From positions 1-39,655 of IMG/VR virus record IMGVR_UViG_3300050821_002682: 39,655 nucleotides of DNA; one strand, 5' to 3'. A program made the position numbers and the translations under genes. Below are positions 1 to 8,589 of this stretch, piece after piece; within the stretch, counting starts at the first letter, position 1, and the number at the start of each line of letters is the position of its first letter. Under the pieces are notes generated by a model. That model was given only the letters and a program-made list of their open reading frames with translations. It ran no database searches and was not told where the DNA came from. Source of the DNA: a virus.

Positions 1-95
1 TCGAGTCAACCATTGATATTTCATTTAACATGCTTCCAATATTTATAATTGCGAATGTTACAAATTGTTGGTTGGCGCACACCATATTTATTTGC
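1..95. repeat. 95-bp terminal direct repeat, left copy
   Basis: Bases 1-95 are identical to bases 39561-39655. The repeat holds the stop of the HNH gene (21-23) overlapping the first codon of the holin-like gene (22-24), so the operon runs through the join. This fits a circular or circularly permuted genome closed by assembler overlap. A true short terminal repeat is possible but less likely, because the ends lie inside genes. Confidence 0.95.
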
Positions 96-527
96 GAGAT
101 CAGTATTTGACAGGTCGCTAGCCCTTATCTCTCTAACCAGCCCTTCGTTTAATTTACAAGTATGCACCCTAGTACCATTTCTTTTATTGGCGCGACCCTT
201 TCTAACCATATCAGCCATATTTTCTTTTTGTGTTCCCAGAAAAAGATGATCTGGGTTAACGCATTTTTTGTTGTCGCATTTGTGGCAAACACATAGTCCA
301 ACAGTTATTTCCCCGTGCATAAGCCTCCATGATACACGATGAGCATCCTCAAACTTGGAAGCGCGTCCCCCAAGGCTAATTTTGCCATATCCTGACTTGG
401 TTAGCGAGCCGGTCCATTCCCAACATTTGTCAAGTTTGTTAACCTTTTCCCAAAATCTTTCAGCAAGTGGCCTGCGTAATGGGCCCGGTTTTTTCGTTAC
501 CGTTTGCCGCCAAGGTCCAGAGAACAT
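21..527 (-). CDS. HNH endonuclease with C-terminal HTH
   Basis: 168-residue free-standing homing-type endonuclease. It has the W-E-W-T-G...GYG entry of the phage HNH family, then [25 protein letters not shown] (zinc-binding cysteines plus the HNH histidine/asparagine) and a C-terminal helix-turn-helix-like stretch [17 protein letters not shown] that probably gives DNA specificity. The start is ATG 527, which overlaps the stop of the lipoprotein gene (TGATG); an upstream in-frame ATG at 632 would overlap that gene deeply. Its own stop overlaps the start of the holin-like gene across the genome join. It therefore sits inside the lysis cassette, as homing endonucleases often do. Family call is strong; the target is unknown. 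Confidence 0.9.
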   Translation of the reverse strand: MFSGPWRQTVTKKPGPLRRPLAERFWEKVNKLDKCWEWTGSLTKSGYGKISLGGRASKFEDAHRVSWRLMHGEITVGLCVCHKCDNKKCVNPDHLFLGTQKENMADMVRKGRANKRNGTRVHTCKLNEGLVREIRASDLSNTDLANKYGVRQPTICNIRNYKYWKHVK

Positions 528-856
528 CACTTCACCACTTTCTTTGCTGTCGCATGAGCTGCCGAGATCTTGTTGTAAACCGCTGTGACTTGCGCTTGAA
601 CCTGAGCGGAACAGGCGTTTGAGAACGTGCATAGCTTCTCAATATCGGCTTTCCATTCTGCCAGCGTAGAAACCGAAGTCGCCACCTTAGGATCGCTAAG
701 GTCGTCCCAATAAGCAGCAAACTGAGCAAGGGTCATAGTCTCTGTTGCGTTAGTCAAAGTGTGTGAACAATAAGCTCCTTGCGAAGCGAGCGACCCGCAC
801 CACATGCTATCAGTGACAGTAATCCCAGCACAGCTATTTAGGAGTAGACCAACCAT
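527..856 (-). CDS. putative phage lipoprotein (spanin-like candidate)
   Basis: About 109 residues. The N-terminus [11 protein letters not shown] resembles a lipobox with Cys9, so the product may be an outer-membrane-anchored lipoprotein. The body contains several more cysteines and helical segments. The in-frame codons just upstream encode LIRALLVS, which would complete a normal signal peptide with a positive residue, so the real start may be a non-ATG codon before 856. ATG 856 lies inside the end of the preceding gene. The position next to holin-like and lysozyme genes makes a Rz1/o-spanin role attractive, but that is inference; the protein is longer than typical Rz1. Confidence 0.6.
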   Translation of the reverse strand: MVGLLLNSCAGITVTDSMWCGSLASQGAYCSHTLTNATETMTLAQFAAYWDDLSDPKVATSVSTLAEWKADIEKLCTFSNACSAQVQAQVTAVYNKISAAHATAKKVVK

Positions 857-1214
857 CGAAACTAATAATGCTCTTATAAGCTCCGGAGAGAGCGGCTGTG
901 GCCGATGTAATTGCAGCCTGGTCTTTCGAAGCAATCGCCAAAGCAAGAGTGGTCCCTGCGTTAAGTACATCTGACTTCTCCCAATTTGTTTGCGCGTCGA
1001 TAACTAATGAATCAACAAACTTCTGCCCCGCTATACTTAATATCTGCCCTATATAGCCAATACCTTCATCAAGAAGCCACTGCATGATAGGGTTACCGAA
1101 CACTTCAGGAGCAAGGCCAGTAACGAATAACTCCGCAGCAGCCTCTCCGCCCGTCATCAAAGCGGAGATAACACCATTTAGGATATCTGCTGTCTCGTTA
1201 TCAACCGTTCCCAC
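834..1214 (-). CDS. hypothetical protein, 126 aa
   Basis: Starts with GTG at 1214, one base overlapping the TAG of the preceding gene (TAGTG). Alanine- and leucine-rich, with amphipathic helices (for example IMQWLLDEGIGYIGQILSIAG) and no clear signal peptide. It follows a 62-residue helical protein and precedes the putative lipoprotein, between the fibre and lysis genes. I do not recognise the family. Minor virion or lysis-accessory protein are both possible. Confidence 0.75.
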   Translation of the reverse strand: MGTVDNETADILNGVISALMTGGEAAAELFVTGLAPEVFGNPIMQWLLDEGIGYIGQILSIAGQKFVDSLVIDAQTNWEKSDVLNAGTTLALAIASKDQAAITSATAALSGAYKSIISFDGWSTPK

Positions 1215-1402
1215 TAGATCTTAGCAATCTCCGCTGCCAACGCTGCATCAATCGCAGGCAAGGCCGCAGTAACGATGATCTGAGCTAACGGCGCATAGGT
1301 GGCCGGCAGCTTAGAAACGAGATCGTTCAAAAGGTTCGGTAGCTCTTCTTTGACGAAAAGGTTTGCTAGGTCCTGTAATGCCGTTACTTCTACTTGATCC
1401 AT
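1214..1402 (-). CDS. hypothetical small helical protein, 62 aa
   Basis: ATG 1402 lies four bases after a strong AGGAGG site. The protein is acidic at the N-terminus, then alanine/leucine-rich (IIVTAALPAIDAALAAEI), consistent with two amphipathic helices. It is translationally coupled to the next gene. Family and function not recognised. Confidence 0.75.
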   Translation of the reverse strand: MDQVEVTALQDLANLFVKEELPNLLNDLVSKLPATYAPLAQIIVTAALPAIDAALAAEIAKI

Positions 1403-1414
1403 AAATCCTCCTTG

Positions 1415-1636
1415 TTAATGAACTCCATAATAAATATACAACACCGAAATCAATGCCGAACTTAATGTACTGACTGCGAGAGATGCTCCTAAGATTAACA
1501 TCTTAAAGTTCCATAGAGAATTAACCTGATACTTAATCTGGGCCAGGTCAGCATCTGTTCTCTCCACGAACTCCTCGAAGCGCTTTTCAAACTGCTGGTC
1601 AATCATAGAGCTATCGTTTTTATCTGCATGTTCCAT
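1415..1636 (-). CDS. small coiled-coil membrane protein (XhlA/holin-accessory-like)
   Basis: 73 residues: a charged N-terminal helix (residues about 12-38, QQFEKRFEEFVERTDADLAQ) followed by one membrane segment (FKMLILGASLAVSTLSSALISV) near the C-terminus. This layout is like the XhlA haemolysin/holin-accessory family, and the gene lies in the lysis region. It overlaps the end of the preceding beta-rich protein gene by 34 bases, with AGG just before ATG 1636. The membrane topology is clear; the lysis role is inference. Confidence 0.7.
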   Translation of the reverse strand: MEHADKNDSSMIDQQFEKRFEEFVERTDADLAQIKYQVNSLWNFKMLILGASLAVSTLSSALISVLYIYYGVH

Positions 1637-1983
1637 AGACCTAAGGCTGCCCCACCAGACAAGTCAGTGAATACGACGCGTGCGTATCCGTAACTCGTCT
1701 CAAACTGAGTGAGCATGAAGCTCTTTGTTGTGGACGTTGCGGAACAGTTAGCAAGCTGGCCTGTGCTTCCGACAGAGTTCCAGTTCGTTGGCTGAAAGGT
1801 GCCAGGTGTTGCGCCTACGGGCTGATCGTTAGAGAACTGAAAGGTAAAGGTACCGTTCATAGTTCCAGACGAGACCACGGCCTGTCCACTGATCTTAACG
1901 GTTGTGTTCAGCCAGAAGGCTGTCGTGGCATATGATGTGCCAGTGCCTGCTACGCCAGATACTGAGAATAGATCCGGTCTCAA
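1603..1983 (-). CDS. beta-rich virion protein, paralogous in style to 3988-4380
   Basis: About 126 residues, beginning at TTG 1983. The TTG lies six bases after GGGAGG, and the fibre gene stops just upstream at 1997. An ATG further upstream (2028) would run inside the fibre frame and lacks such a site. The sequence alternates beta-strands and loops (GTMNGTFTFQFSNDQ...GTFQPTNWNSV...YGYARVVFTDLSGG), like the small receptor-binding or decoration proteins found next to phage fibres. The gene on the other side of the fibre (3988-4380) has the same architecture. Probably a fibre-associated structural protein; the exact role is unknown. Confidence 0.75.
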   Translation of the reverse strand: MRPDLFSVSGVAGTGTSYATTAFWLNTTVKISGQAVVSSGTMNGTFTFQFSNDQPVGATPGTFQPTNWNSVGSTGQLANCSATSTTKSFMLTQFETSYGYARVVFTDLSGGAALGLWNMQIKTIAL

Positions 1984-1996
1984 GATAAACCTCCCA

Positions 1997-3991
1997 TTAA
2001 GATATCCATTCGATGATAATAAGACCATTCGCTCCGGCGCCGCCGCTATAAGGAGTCGATGCACTCGAGCTATTGGCCCCGCCGCCGCCTTGCCCTGGAG
2101 AAGAACCGGGAACACCGTTTACGGAGCTAGGCGCGTTTGTAGTTTGACCAGAAAAATAAGATCCTCCACCAGCCCCGCCAGCGCCATTTACAGAGGCGAA
2201 TGACATTCCTGGACCGCCAGCGCCCCCTCTAACAGACACTACCGTTCCGGCTGTAGTGGTGCTGCCACCAACACCGCCAAAGGTAGGTCCAACTCCGCCC
2301 CCGCTGCTACCAGCGCCCCCAGCGCCACCGCCAGCGACATAGTTCGTACCGCCTAAGCTAAAAGACGTTTGGCTTCCGGATACTCCAGAGGAGCTTGAAC
2401 CAGAACCAACAGGGCCGCCAACGCCAATCGAATAGGTGTAAATGGTGCTCGCAGCGACACCGCTTTGATAAGCGACAATAGTACCTCCGCCACCACCACC
2501 ACCACCACAACCGAATAGACCTATAGCATTCCCACCAGATCCGCCACCACCAACGACGGTTATCTTAAATAAAGTTGAAGTAGTAATGCTCACAGGCGTC
2601 GTCCATGTCGTTGAGCCCAAAGAATTAAGCACTACGCAGTTTAGGTTATAAACACCCCAGCTCATCGTCCCTACGCCATCGATAGACTTAAGACAGGTTC
2701 CATTTCCAACGAAAGAGCTAGGATAAGTTACGCCATAAGCCGTTACAGCCGACGCGACAGAGAAAGTAATCGCGCCGCTCGTCGCTCCTGCATGGTTAAC
2801 GGTTCCATAGAACGTCGAGTTGCCCCCTTGATCCATATCAAGAGCGCGCTGAGCCTTGCCGGTAGCGTTTGAGCGTGTTGCAAAGTGCAGAGACCCATCA
2901 TCATCGCCAGCATTCGCATTATTCTTCGTTGCCCAGATATAGCCATATTCAGTAACTGTCGTCGTGCCTGTAGTCGTAGCGCCAAAAGCGATGCCACCAC
3001 CCGTGCCAGCCGCAATAGCTGACTGCTGAGCGCACAGAAGGTTAAACCTAGCGGCACTTCCAGAGTTAATGGAAGCCGTGACCACGTTTGCTCTGTTGTC
3101 GAAATTGCACTCCGCCGCCTCTTGAGCCGCGACAAAGAACCTAAATGATCCTTGGTTAAAATCATAAACGACAGCAGGAACTCCTGCTGAATTAACGATA
3201 TTAAGACCTAGGGATGTCTGCCCAGATAATCCTTGGATCGTTAAGGAGTTAGTCGCAAGTCCTGAGGAAACAACAAAAAGGCCTGCGTTACCAGACGTGT
3301 TGTTAATACCAACTTGAGTGAAGTTCTTTAAGCCGGTAAATGACTGAGTGGAGGCTACGACAACAAGTCCATTGTTTGCTATAGACGCAGCTTGTAGAAA
3401 TAAGCTGTTTGTGCCAATCACCGCGCCATTGACTGCAGAAGCGTTTGCTCCACCAAGTGCACCAACAAGTAACGGTGTCATGTTAGTGAACGGCAACACA
3501 CCAGAGACTTGAGTTGTAAGACTCACAGAGCCAGCAATGCTACTTAATGGCGGAAGGTTTCCTGCTGGTAAAATGCCAACAACTTGTCCAGTTAGGCTTA
3601 TTGATCCGGTCGTAGCGGTGAGAGAGTTTAAAGGTGTCGGAGTCATATTAGCTAACGGCAAGACGCCAGTAACCTGAGACGTTAAGTTAACGGAACTCAC
3701 CGTCATGTTGCCTGATCCGTCTAGCGATAGCTGAGAATTGGGAGATAGTGAACTGAGATTAGGCGGAGTGTTGAACGTCTTTACGCCGCTGAAAGTCTGA
3801 GATCCAGAGTTAACAAGTCCTGGAAACGTAGGCCCAGCACTTTCTAAGAAGATCGAGTTACTAGATACAGAGGCACCGTTCTGGTTAGGCGTTCCACCAT
3901 CAAGCGTACCAATAGAGAAGGAAACGCTAGAGAGGCCTCCAGAACCACCGCTTCCGCCTGCTGAGGGATATTGGCCGAAAATTCCGCTCAT
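1997..3991 (-). CDS. tail fibre / adhesin with glycine-rich tip
   Basis: 664 residues. The N-terminus is glycine/serine-rich. Residues about 60-180 repeat a V-x-LT-x-QV-x-G-[VI]-LP-x-x-N motif. A beta-rich middle follows, then residues about 480-660 form a glycine-rich domain (VVGGGGSGG, CGGGGGGGG, repeated GGAGG) ending in GLIIIEW. Glycine-rich domains of this kind form polyglycine-helix tips in phage fibres and bind the host surface. The start overlaps the stop of the preceding gene (ATGA at 3988-3991). It is the only long fibre in the genome, so probably the main receptor-binding protein. Confidence 0.88.
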   Translation of the reverse strand: MSGIFGQYPSAGGSGGSGGLSSVSFSIGTLDGGTPNQNGASVSSNSIFLESAGPTFPGLVNSGSQTFSGVKTFNTPPNLSSLSPNSQLSLDGSGNMTVSSVNLTSQVTGVLPLANMTPTPLNSLTATTGSISLTGQVVGILPAGNLPPLSSIAGSVSLTTQVSGVLPFTNMTPLLVGALGGANASAVNGAVIGTNSLFLQAASIANNGLVVVASTQSFTGLKNFTQVGINNTSGNAGLFVVSSGLATNSLTIQGLSGQTSLGLNIVNSAGVPAVVYDFNQGSFRFFVAAQEAAECNFDNRANVVTASINSGSAARFNLLCAQQSAIAAGTGGGIAFGATTTGTTTVTEYGYIWATKNNANAGDDDGSLHFATRSNATGKAQRALDMDQGGNSTFYGTVNHAGATSGAITFSVASAVTAYGVTYPSSFVGNGTCLKSIDGVGTMSWGVYNLNCVVLNSLGSTTWTTPVSITTSTLFKITVVGGGGSGGNAIGLFGCGGGGGGGGTIVAYQSGVAASTIYTYSIGVGGPVGSGSSSSGVSGSQTSFSLGGTNYVAGGGAGGAGSSGGGVGPTFGGVGGSTTTAGTVVSVRGGAGGPGMSFASVNGAGGAGGGSYFSGQTTNAPSSVNGVPGSSPGQGGGGANSSSASTPYSGGAGANGLIIIEWIS

Positions 3992-4380
3992 CCGAAGCTC
4001 TTACAGGAGACCCATGAGCCAAGAACGCCTGACCCAGTGGAGTTAGTGTAGGCAAATCGGACATAAGGAAAGCCAACATCATAAACGTTAGCTAAGGCGT
4101 TCGTTGCGCCACCAGAACCAGTGATTGTAATCACCGGAGATAGAGGTATTGATGTCCATGTGCCATTATTAACTTGGCCACCAGACTGTGGAAGTCCAGG
4201 GTTATAGTCTATTGATCCTTGTACATCGAAGTTACCAGACGGTGTTCCGGTCCATGCCCACTGGTAAGAGAAGGAATCGCGGTAGATAATGCCTGTAACG
4301 GAAGATATAAATACGGATGTGCCTGTCATTGAGGCAGAGGCGCAGATGTTAAACGGTAGAGACACTTCTTTAGAAGACAT
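3988..4380 (-). CDS. beta-rich virion protein upstream of fibre
   Basis: 130 residues. Threonine/serine/glycine-rich with predicted strands and loops (SYQWAWTGTPSGNFDVQGS...NNGTWTSIPLSPVIT...YVRFAYTNSTGSG). It shares pattern and length with 1603-1983: a strand, then NW/GTW with S and V, then VRF/VVF near the end. Probably a small trimeric or decoration-type virion protein that works with the fibre. Coupled to the fibre gene by an ATGA overlap. Confidence 0.75.
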   Translation of the reverse strand: MSSKEVSLPFNICASASMTGTSVFISSVTGIIYRDSFSYQWAWTGTPSGNFDVQGSIDYNPGLPQSGGQVNNGTWTSIPLSPVITITGSGGATNALANVYDVGFPYVRFAYTNSTGSGVLGSWVSCKSFG

Positions 4381-4439
4381 CTAGGCTCCTTGTTGGGCAC
4401 CCTTGTACGGGAAGGCCTATACACTCCATAGGATGACGC

Positions 4440-6947
4440 CTAAGCAGACTCATTGTCTTGTGGATGCAGGCTGACACTACTGGCCTTGTCGATGTCCTTA
4501 AGCCCACTCGCAGGCTTCTTGTTGTTAGCCATCTGCGTGTTCGCACTCTGCATGAACACGGCTTGGTTATTCATAACGTTCTGCGGCAATAGACTTTGCG
4601 TTAGCGGTTGGCCAAGGAATAGGGACACTGACTGCTTCAGTTGGTAGGGAAGATCGTTACCGGCCTTGGCTTGTTTCATGGCTTCGATGTGAACCGCCTG
4701 CCTCATCTGATCAAGGAGCTTGGGATAGACCGCGGTCATTGCCTCCATAGTATCCTGACCTAGCGTTCCTATCTTTATCTGATTAAACGCAGTCATGGGC
4801 TTTTCAATAACGCTATAATACCTATCGAACTTAGCTAGCTCCATTGGACTCGGCTCGTGCTGCTTTTCAAATGGATTATTGTCCGGCTTAACTGGCATCT
4901 TTGTAGATAAAAACTGAACGGCCTTAGAGGTAGCAAGTTGCACGCTCTGAGCTATATTTGGCGCCACCTTCTGCAGCTGCTCAGTGTTCTTTCCAAGCTT
5001 ATCAGCAAACGCACTCGGATCAGATTGAATCTGCGCATAATCATTCTGCAGCTTCTTTGCCGAGTCCGGATCTTTAGAGAACGATCTTCCTATAGGATTT
5101 TTAGCTGAATCCAAAGCTTTATATGAAGCATCGAAAATGGACTTTGCGCCACGACCGATAGATGCCGTGGCTTTGTTAACCATTGATTCAACAGCAGCAA
5201 GCTTGTTAACAGCCTCTAATGGATGAAACACAAGGTTTGCTGCCTCTAAGGCCGCGCCGATAACCGGATTATGAAGTGCAACGCCACCAGAGATCATGTC
5301 AAGGAGTCCAGCTTTTCTGCCGACATTACTTTTAACCGACTGCATGTATTTTTCAGACAGCTGATTTGCAGTCATTTCAGACTTGCCAACAATATCGCTC
5401 ATCCCGCTGAGCCCCGACTTTTCCCACATCTCATTAGGGATATTGGCCGCGGTGTTTTGCATATGCTCTGGCATTTTATTAGCCGTCTCGAACCAAGCGT
5501 CTAGAAGGTCTCTCTTTGCTATAGCCTTAAGCCTAACACTATCATTGGTAGATGTTGTGGCCTTTAGAACTTGAGCCATCTTACCTTCAGACATTATCCA
5601 TCTGTCGCCAGGCCCCTTTTCCATAAAAGCTATGCGAAATGGTGTTCTCTTGCTATTAGGTGGATCGAATTTAAAATACTCGTGCTGTATCTCATCATGA
5701 GCGGCCTGTGCGGACCCGGCTAAGCCAAAGACGTCTGGATTATGTGTTGCCTCACGCATTGGCCCCCAAACGTCAGCGATCAATTGCTTTGTAGCAGGCT
5801 TCTTTCCAGACACAACATCGTATGAGATGCCTTGAAGATTCTGCTTAGACTCAATTAAGTCAGCATGAATCTGCGAAGGATTCATATTTTTAAGATTATC
5901 AACGTATTTATCGCGCTCACGCTCAAGCTGAGCCACAGCTCCCTGATCATAAATATTAGGGTCGGATTTTCCTAACTCAATGGCTTTGTTCCAACGATCT
6001 ATTACGTCTTGTCTTATGCCCGCAAGAACATCTGGTTTTGCCGCCGTATCAATAAGCGCGTCACGTTCTGCAGGAATAAATGATTCATTGAGATTCTTTA
6101 ATGCCGATTTAATATTGCTATGAACATCCGTTAGCGTGCTTGTAATCTTCTTTATTACATCAGTGCGCTCATCCTGATTAAGGTTCACGGCCCTGTTGTC
6201 GATGGCCTCACCTAACCGAAAGGGCAGAGATCCTTCTGTTGTTCCCATAAGAGCCTTTGGGATCACTCCGGTTTCTCCGGTCCCACCACCAGGCCCTATA
6301 AGAAAGTCCCTAGCACTAGCGAGGCCTTCACTTGCTGCCTTTACTGATTCTGGTATGCCAATGCTCATGGCTTTTAATGCGCCACCAAGTGCTCCGCCAA
6401 TAATCGCCCCATGACCAAAGTTAGCCAAGACCTTCTCGCCATTAAGTGATGGGTCACCAAGTGCGTATTCGTTGAGCGTATCTCCAATGCCAGAATATAA
6501 GGCCCCCTCAACCGCACTGCCCGCAGCGTGGGCACCAAGATCACTAACTGCGCCAAGAACTTTCCCGACTTTCGTTGTTTGATCTATGGCCTTAAGCGCA
6601 TCTAGACTTTCTATTCCACCAGTGACGGCTTTACCGGCTTTACCTATCAGGCCAACAGGAGATAGTTCTGGGGCAAGCAAAGCAGAGCCAACGGCTCCCC
6701 CGATCTCTCCAGCCATAGAAGACTTAGGATTCGTTTCCTGATAGGCCTTAAGAGTTTCTGGCTTCATTATGCCAGATTTTGTAGCTAGAACATCAGACAA
6801 ACCAAGCGTAGCTCCACGCGCGGCTCCAAGGCCAGCAGAGATTGCCTCACCACCTGCGCCGCCATACTTGTCCTCGTCCCACTCAACACCAGAAGGCGCT
6901 GCGGATTGAGGAGGAGCAGGATTATCCCAAACAACGTTATCTGCCAA
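4440..6947 (-). CDS. internal virion / DNA-ejection-type protein
   Basis: 835 residues. It starts with TTG 6947 (MADNVVWDNPAPP), six bases after GGTGG and inside the last codons of the preceding gene. Residues 30-115 contain glycine/alanine-rich, amphipathic or membrane-active segments (GLGAARGATLGLSDVL, GEIGGAVGSALLAPEL). The rest is long alpha-helical charged sequence ending in asparagine/serine-rich low complexity. Podoviruses place such ejection proteins between nozzle and fibre genes, and the size matches. No lytic transglycosylase motif is seen. Role by context. Confidence 0.7.
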   Translation of the reverse strand: MADNVVWDNPAPPQSAAPSGVEWDEDKYGGAGGEAISAGLGAARGATLGLSDVLATKSGIMKPETLKAYQETNPKSSMAGEIGGAVGSALLAPELSPVGLIGKAGKAVTGGIESLDALKAIDQTTKVGKVLGAVSDLGAHAAGSAVEGALYSGIGDTLNEYALGDPSLNGEKVLANFGHGAIIGGALGGALKAMSIGIPESVKAASEGLASARDFLIGPGGGTGETGVIPKALMGTTEGSLPFRLGEAIDNRAVNLNQDERTDVIKKITSTLTDVHSNIKSALKNLNESFIPAERDALIDTAAKPDVLAGIRQDVIDRWNKAIELGKSDPNIYDQGAVAQLERERDKYVDNLKNMNPSQIHADLIESKQNLQGISYDVVSGKKPATKQLIADVWGPMREATHNPDVFGLAGSAQAAHDEIQHEYFKFDPPNSKRTPFRIAFMEKGPGDRWIMSEGKMAQVLKATTSTNDSVRLKAIAKRDLLDAWFETANKMPEHMQNTAANIPNEMWEKSGLSGMSDIVGKSEMTANQLSEKYMQSVKSNVGRKAGLLDMISGGVALHNPVIGAALEAANLVFHPLEAVNKLAAVESMVNKATASIGRGAKSIFDASYKALDSAKNPIGRSFSKDPDSAKKLQNDYAQIQSDPSAFADKLGKNTEQLQKVAPNIAQSVQLATSKAVQFLSTKMPVKPDNNPFEKQHEPSPMELAKFDRYYSVIEKPMTAFNQIKIGTLGQDTMEAMTAVYPKLLDQMRQAVHIEAMKQAKAGNDLPYQLKQSVSLFLGQPLTQSLLPQNVMNNQAVFMQSANTQMANNKKPASGLKDIDKASSVSLHPQDNESA

Positions 6948-8589
6948 CGGGAACCACCTGACCGTTTTTCATCATAACCCTTTGACCATTTAACGTGCCC
7001 ATCTGACCTTCTCTAGAATCTTTAACCTGAAATGCCTCTTTGGGAAATCTTGTGGACTCGAATTTACTAAGATCCAGTCCATAGCTTTTAGCCGTTGGAG
7101 CGGCCTCTTTAGAGCGCATATAATTAAGAAGTGTTTTTTGCTTCTCTTCTGGATCAGACACGACACTGTCGCCAAACTTAGGCGTTACACCGTTAAACAC
7201 GTTGTTCATAGAAGCCTCTCTAAGAGACTCGTGCAGGTCGTTAAACGTAGGGCCAAGAAGCGTATGGAGCTGATCTTGGTAAACGTTATTCTTTCCAGGC
7301 ATAATATTAGCCACATGAAAGTTTGCTGCATTTCTCTGTGCTTCTGCCATGCGCCCAGCATTGTTATGAACGTTCTGTGCCGTATCAATTTCTTTTAATA
7401 TCTGTGTCTTTGCCTCGGGAGTAATGTTTGGCAGATAGTTAACAATCTGTGCTGGGTCCATATGGCTTGTGTCCATTTTAGAGAGCATGTCACGCATGTG
7501 CATTTGAGTCTGATACTGCGCAAGCTGCTGCTTAATTGGCATGTCACTCATCTTCATTTGTACGATTCGTTGCTGAGCCTGAGCCTGAAGTATCGGGTCT
7601 CCTGTTTCCATAGCTATCTTAGCTAGTTTTCCTTGAGCCATTGCGCGCATCTGAAGCATTGTTGCCTCCTGAGCTTGCTGGAGATTGCCCTGGACTTTTA
7701 AGTTATTAGAAAGCAGATTCTCTTTCTTTCCTAACTCTGCCTTCTGGGCCTCCATTGACCTGTCAATGCCTTTTTGTATCGCGTCCATAGCTAGGTTCTG
7801 AGTTGAATGCTGAATGCCAGAACCAATACCACTTAAGAGAACTGCAAACGCTGCTCCCATCTTAGAATGGTCATCCCAATATTTATCTGGATCTACTTTC
7901 CCGCTCGCAACGTCATTCATGAGCCTATCGTTTTGCTGTTGGTATCCTTCTAAGACTCTCTGTGAATGAGCCATGTATTCTTGTTCTAAGGCTTGAGAAT
8001 CACGCATGGCCTTTGCCTGCTCGAAGTTCTGCCCAATCTGTCCTTGTGTCTGTTGATTGATAGCCTTGGCGCCCTGGTTTTCTAGGTTATTGAACTCACC
8101 AAGCGTTGGATATCCTTGAGTAGAATTTGGCATCCCTGGTGGCTGTCCTGCGTCCTGTCCTTGTGGTTGGGCCTGTACTTGTTGCTGTGGAGGCGTTGCT
8201 GCTTGGTCTGGAGTCATTTGCGACATCGGGCCTTCTTGTAACTGAGGCTGAGGCGGAGTCTCTGGAGGCACATCAGGTTGATCGTTAGAAGAGTCATGCC
8301 ACAGTCCACGAATAGCACCAGGCACAGCCCTAACCGTATCGGCGACAGCCTTCATTTTATCAGCATCTTCTTGCGTCATTCCCTTGGGCAAGTCACTAGG
8401 CTGAGTACCGTCACTCATTTTCTTAATCTCGCCACCGTCACTGAATTTAGGAAGCCTCATGATCTTAAGCTGGTTGGCGGGGTGGAGTGGTTTTTTTGCC
8501 ACCTGAAAGGCCCGCTTGTCCCTTGCGTCATGGATAAGAAAATGGTCTGATTTTTCATGGACCAAAGAGTAGTGCTTGGGTAGGTTCAT
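6937..8589 (-). CDS. glutamine-rich internal virion protein
   Basis: 550 residues from ATG 8589, which follows GGAGG and overlaps the previous stop (ATGA). Residues about 85-190 are very rich in Q and P, including TPPQQQVQAQPQGQ; residues 190-440 are helical and Q/M-rich. An N-terminal segment RLPKFSDGGEIKKMSDG repeats the short S-x-GG-x-[IV] motif of the neighbouring 517-residue protein. Most likely a second ejection or internal virion protein. No enzymatic motif was seen. Confidence 0.7.
   Translation of the reverse strand: MNLPKHYSLVHEKSDHFLIHDARDKRAFQVAKKPLHPANQLKIMRLPKFSDGGEIKKMSDGTQPSDLPKGMTQEDADKMKAVADTVRAVPGAIRGLWHDSSNDQPDVPPETPPQPQLQEGPMSQMTPDQAATPPQQQVQAQPQGQDAGQPPGMPNSTQGYPTLGEFNNLENQGAKAINQQTQGQIGQNFEQAKAMRDSQALEQEYMAHSQRVLEGYQQQNDRLMNDVASGKVDPDKYWDDHSKMGAAFAVLLSGIGSGIQHSTQNLAMDAIQKGIDRSMEAQKAELGKKENLLSNNLKVQGNLQQAQEATMLQMRAMAQGKLAKIAMETGDPILQAQAQQRIVQMKMSDMPIKQQLAQYQTQMHMRDMLSKMDTSHMDPAQIVNYLPNITPEAKTQILKEIDTAQNVHNNAGRMAEAQRNAANFHVANIMPGKNNVYQDQLHTLLGPTFNDLHESLREASMNNVFNGVTPKFGDSVVSDPEEKQKTLLNYMRSKEAAPTAKSYGLDLSKFESTRFPKEAFQVKDSREGQMGTLNGQRVMMKNGQVVPVGR

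Noticed and set aside
2000-2560. Repetitive GC-rich trinucleotides that might suggest a repeat array or CRISPR
   Set aside because: They encode the glycine-rich tip of the fibre; spacing is codon-based, with no spacers or conserved direct repeats.
4453-4647. Rightward 64-codon frame with a signal-like start
   Set aside because: Antisense to the end of the 835-residue virion protein, with no promoter or ribosome site.
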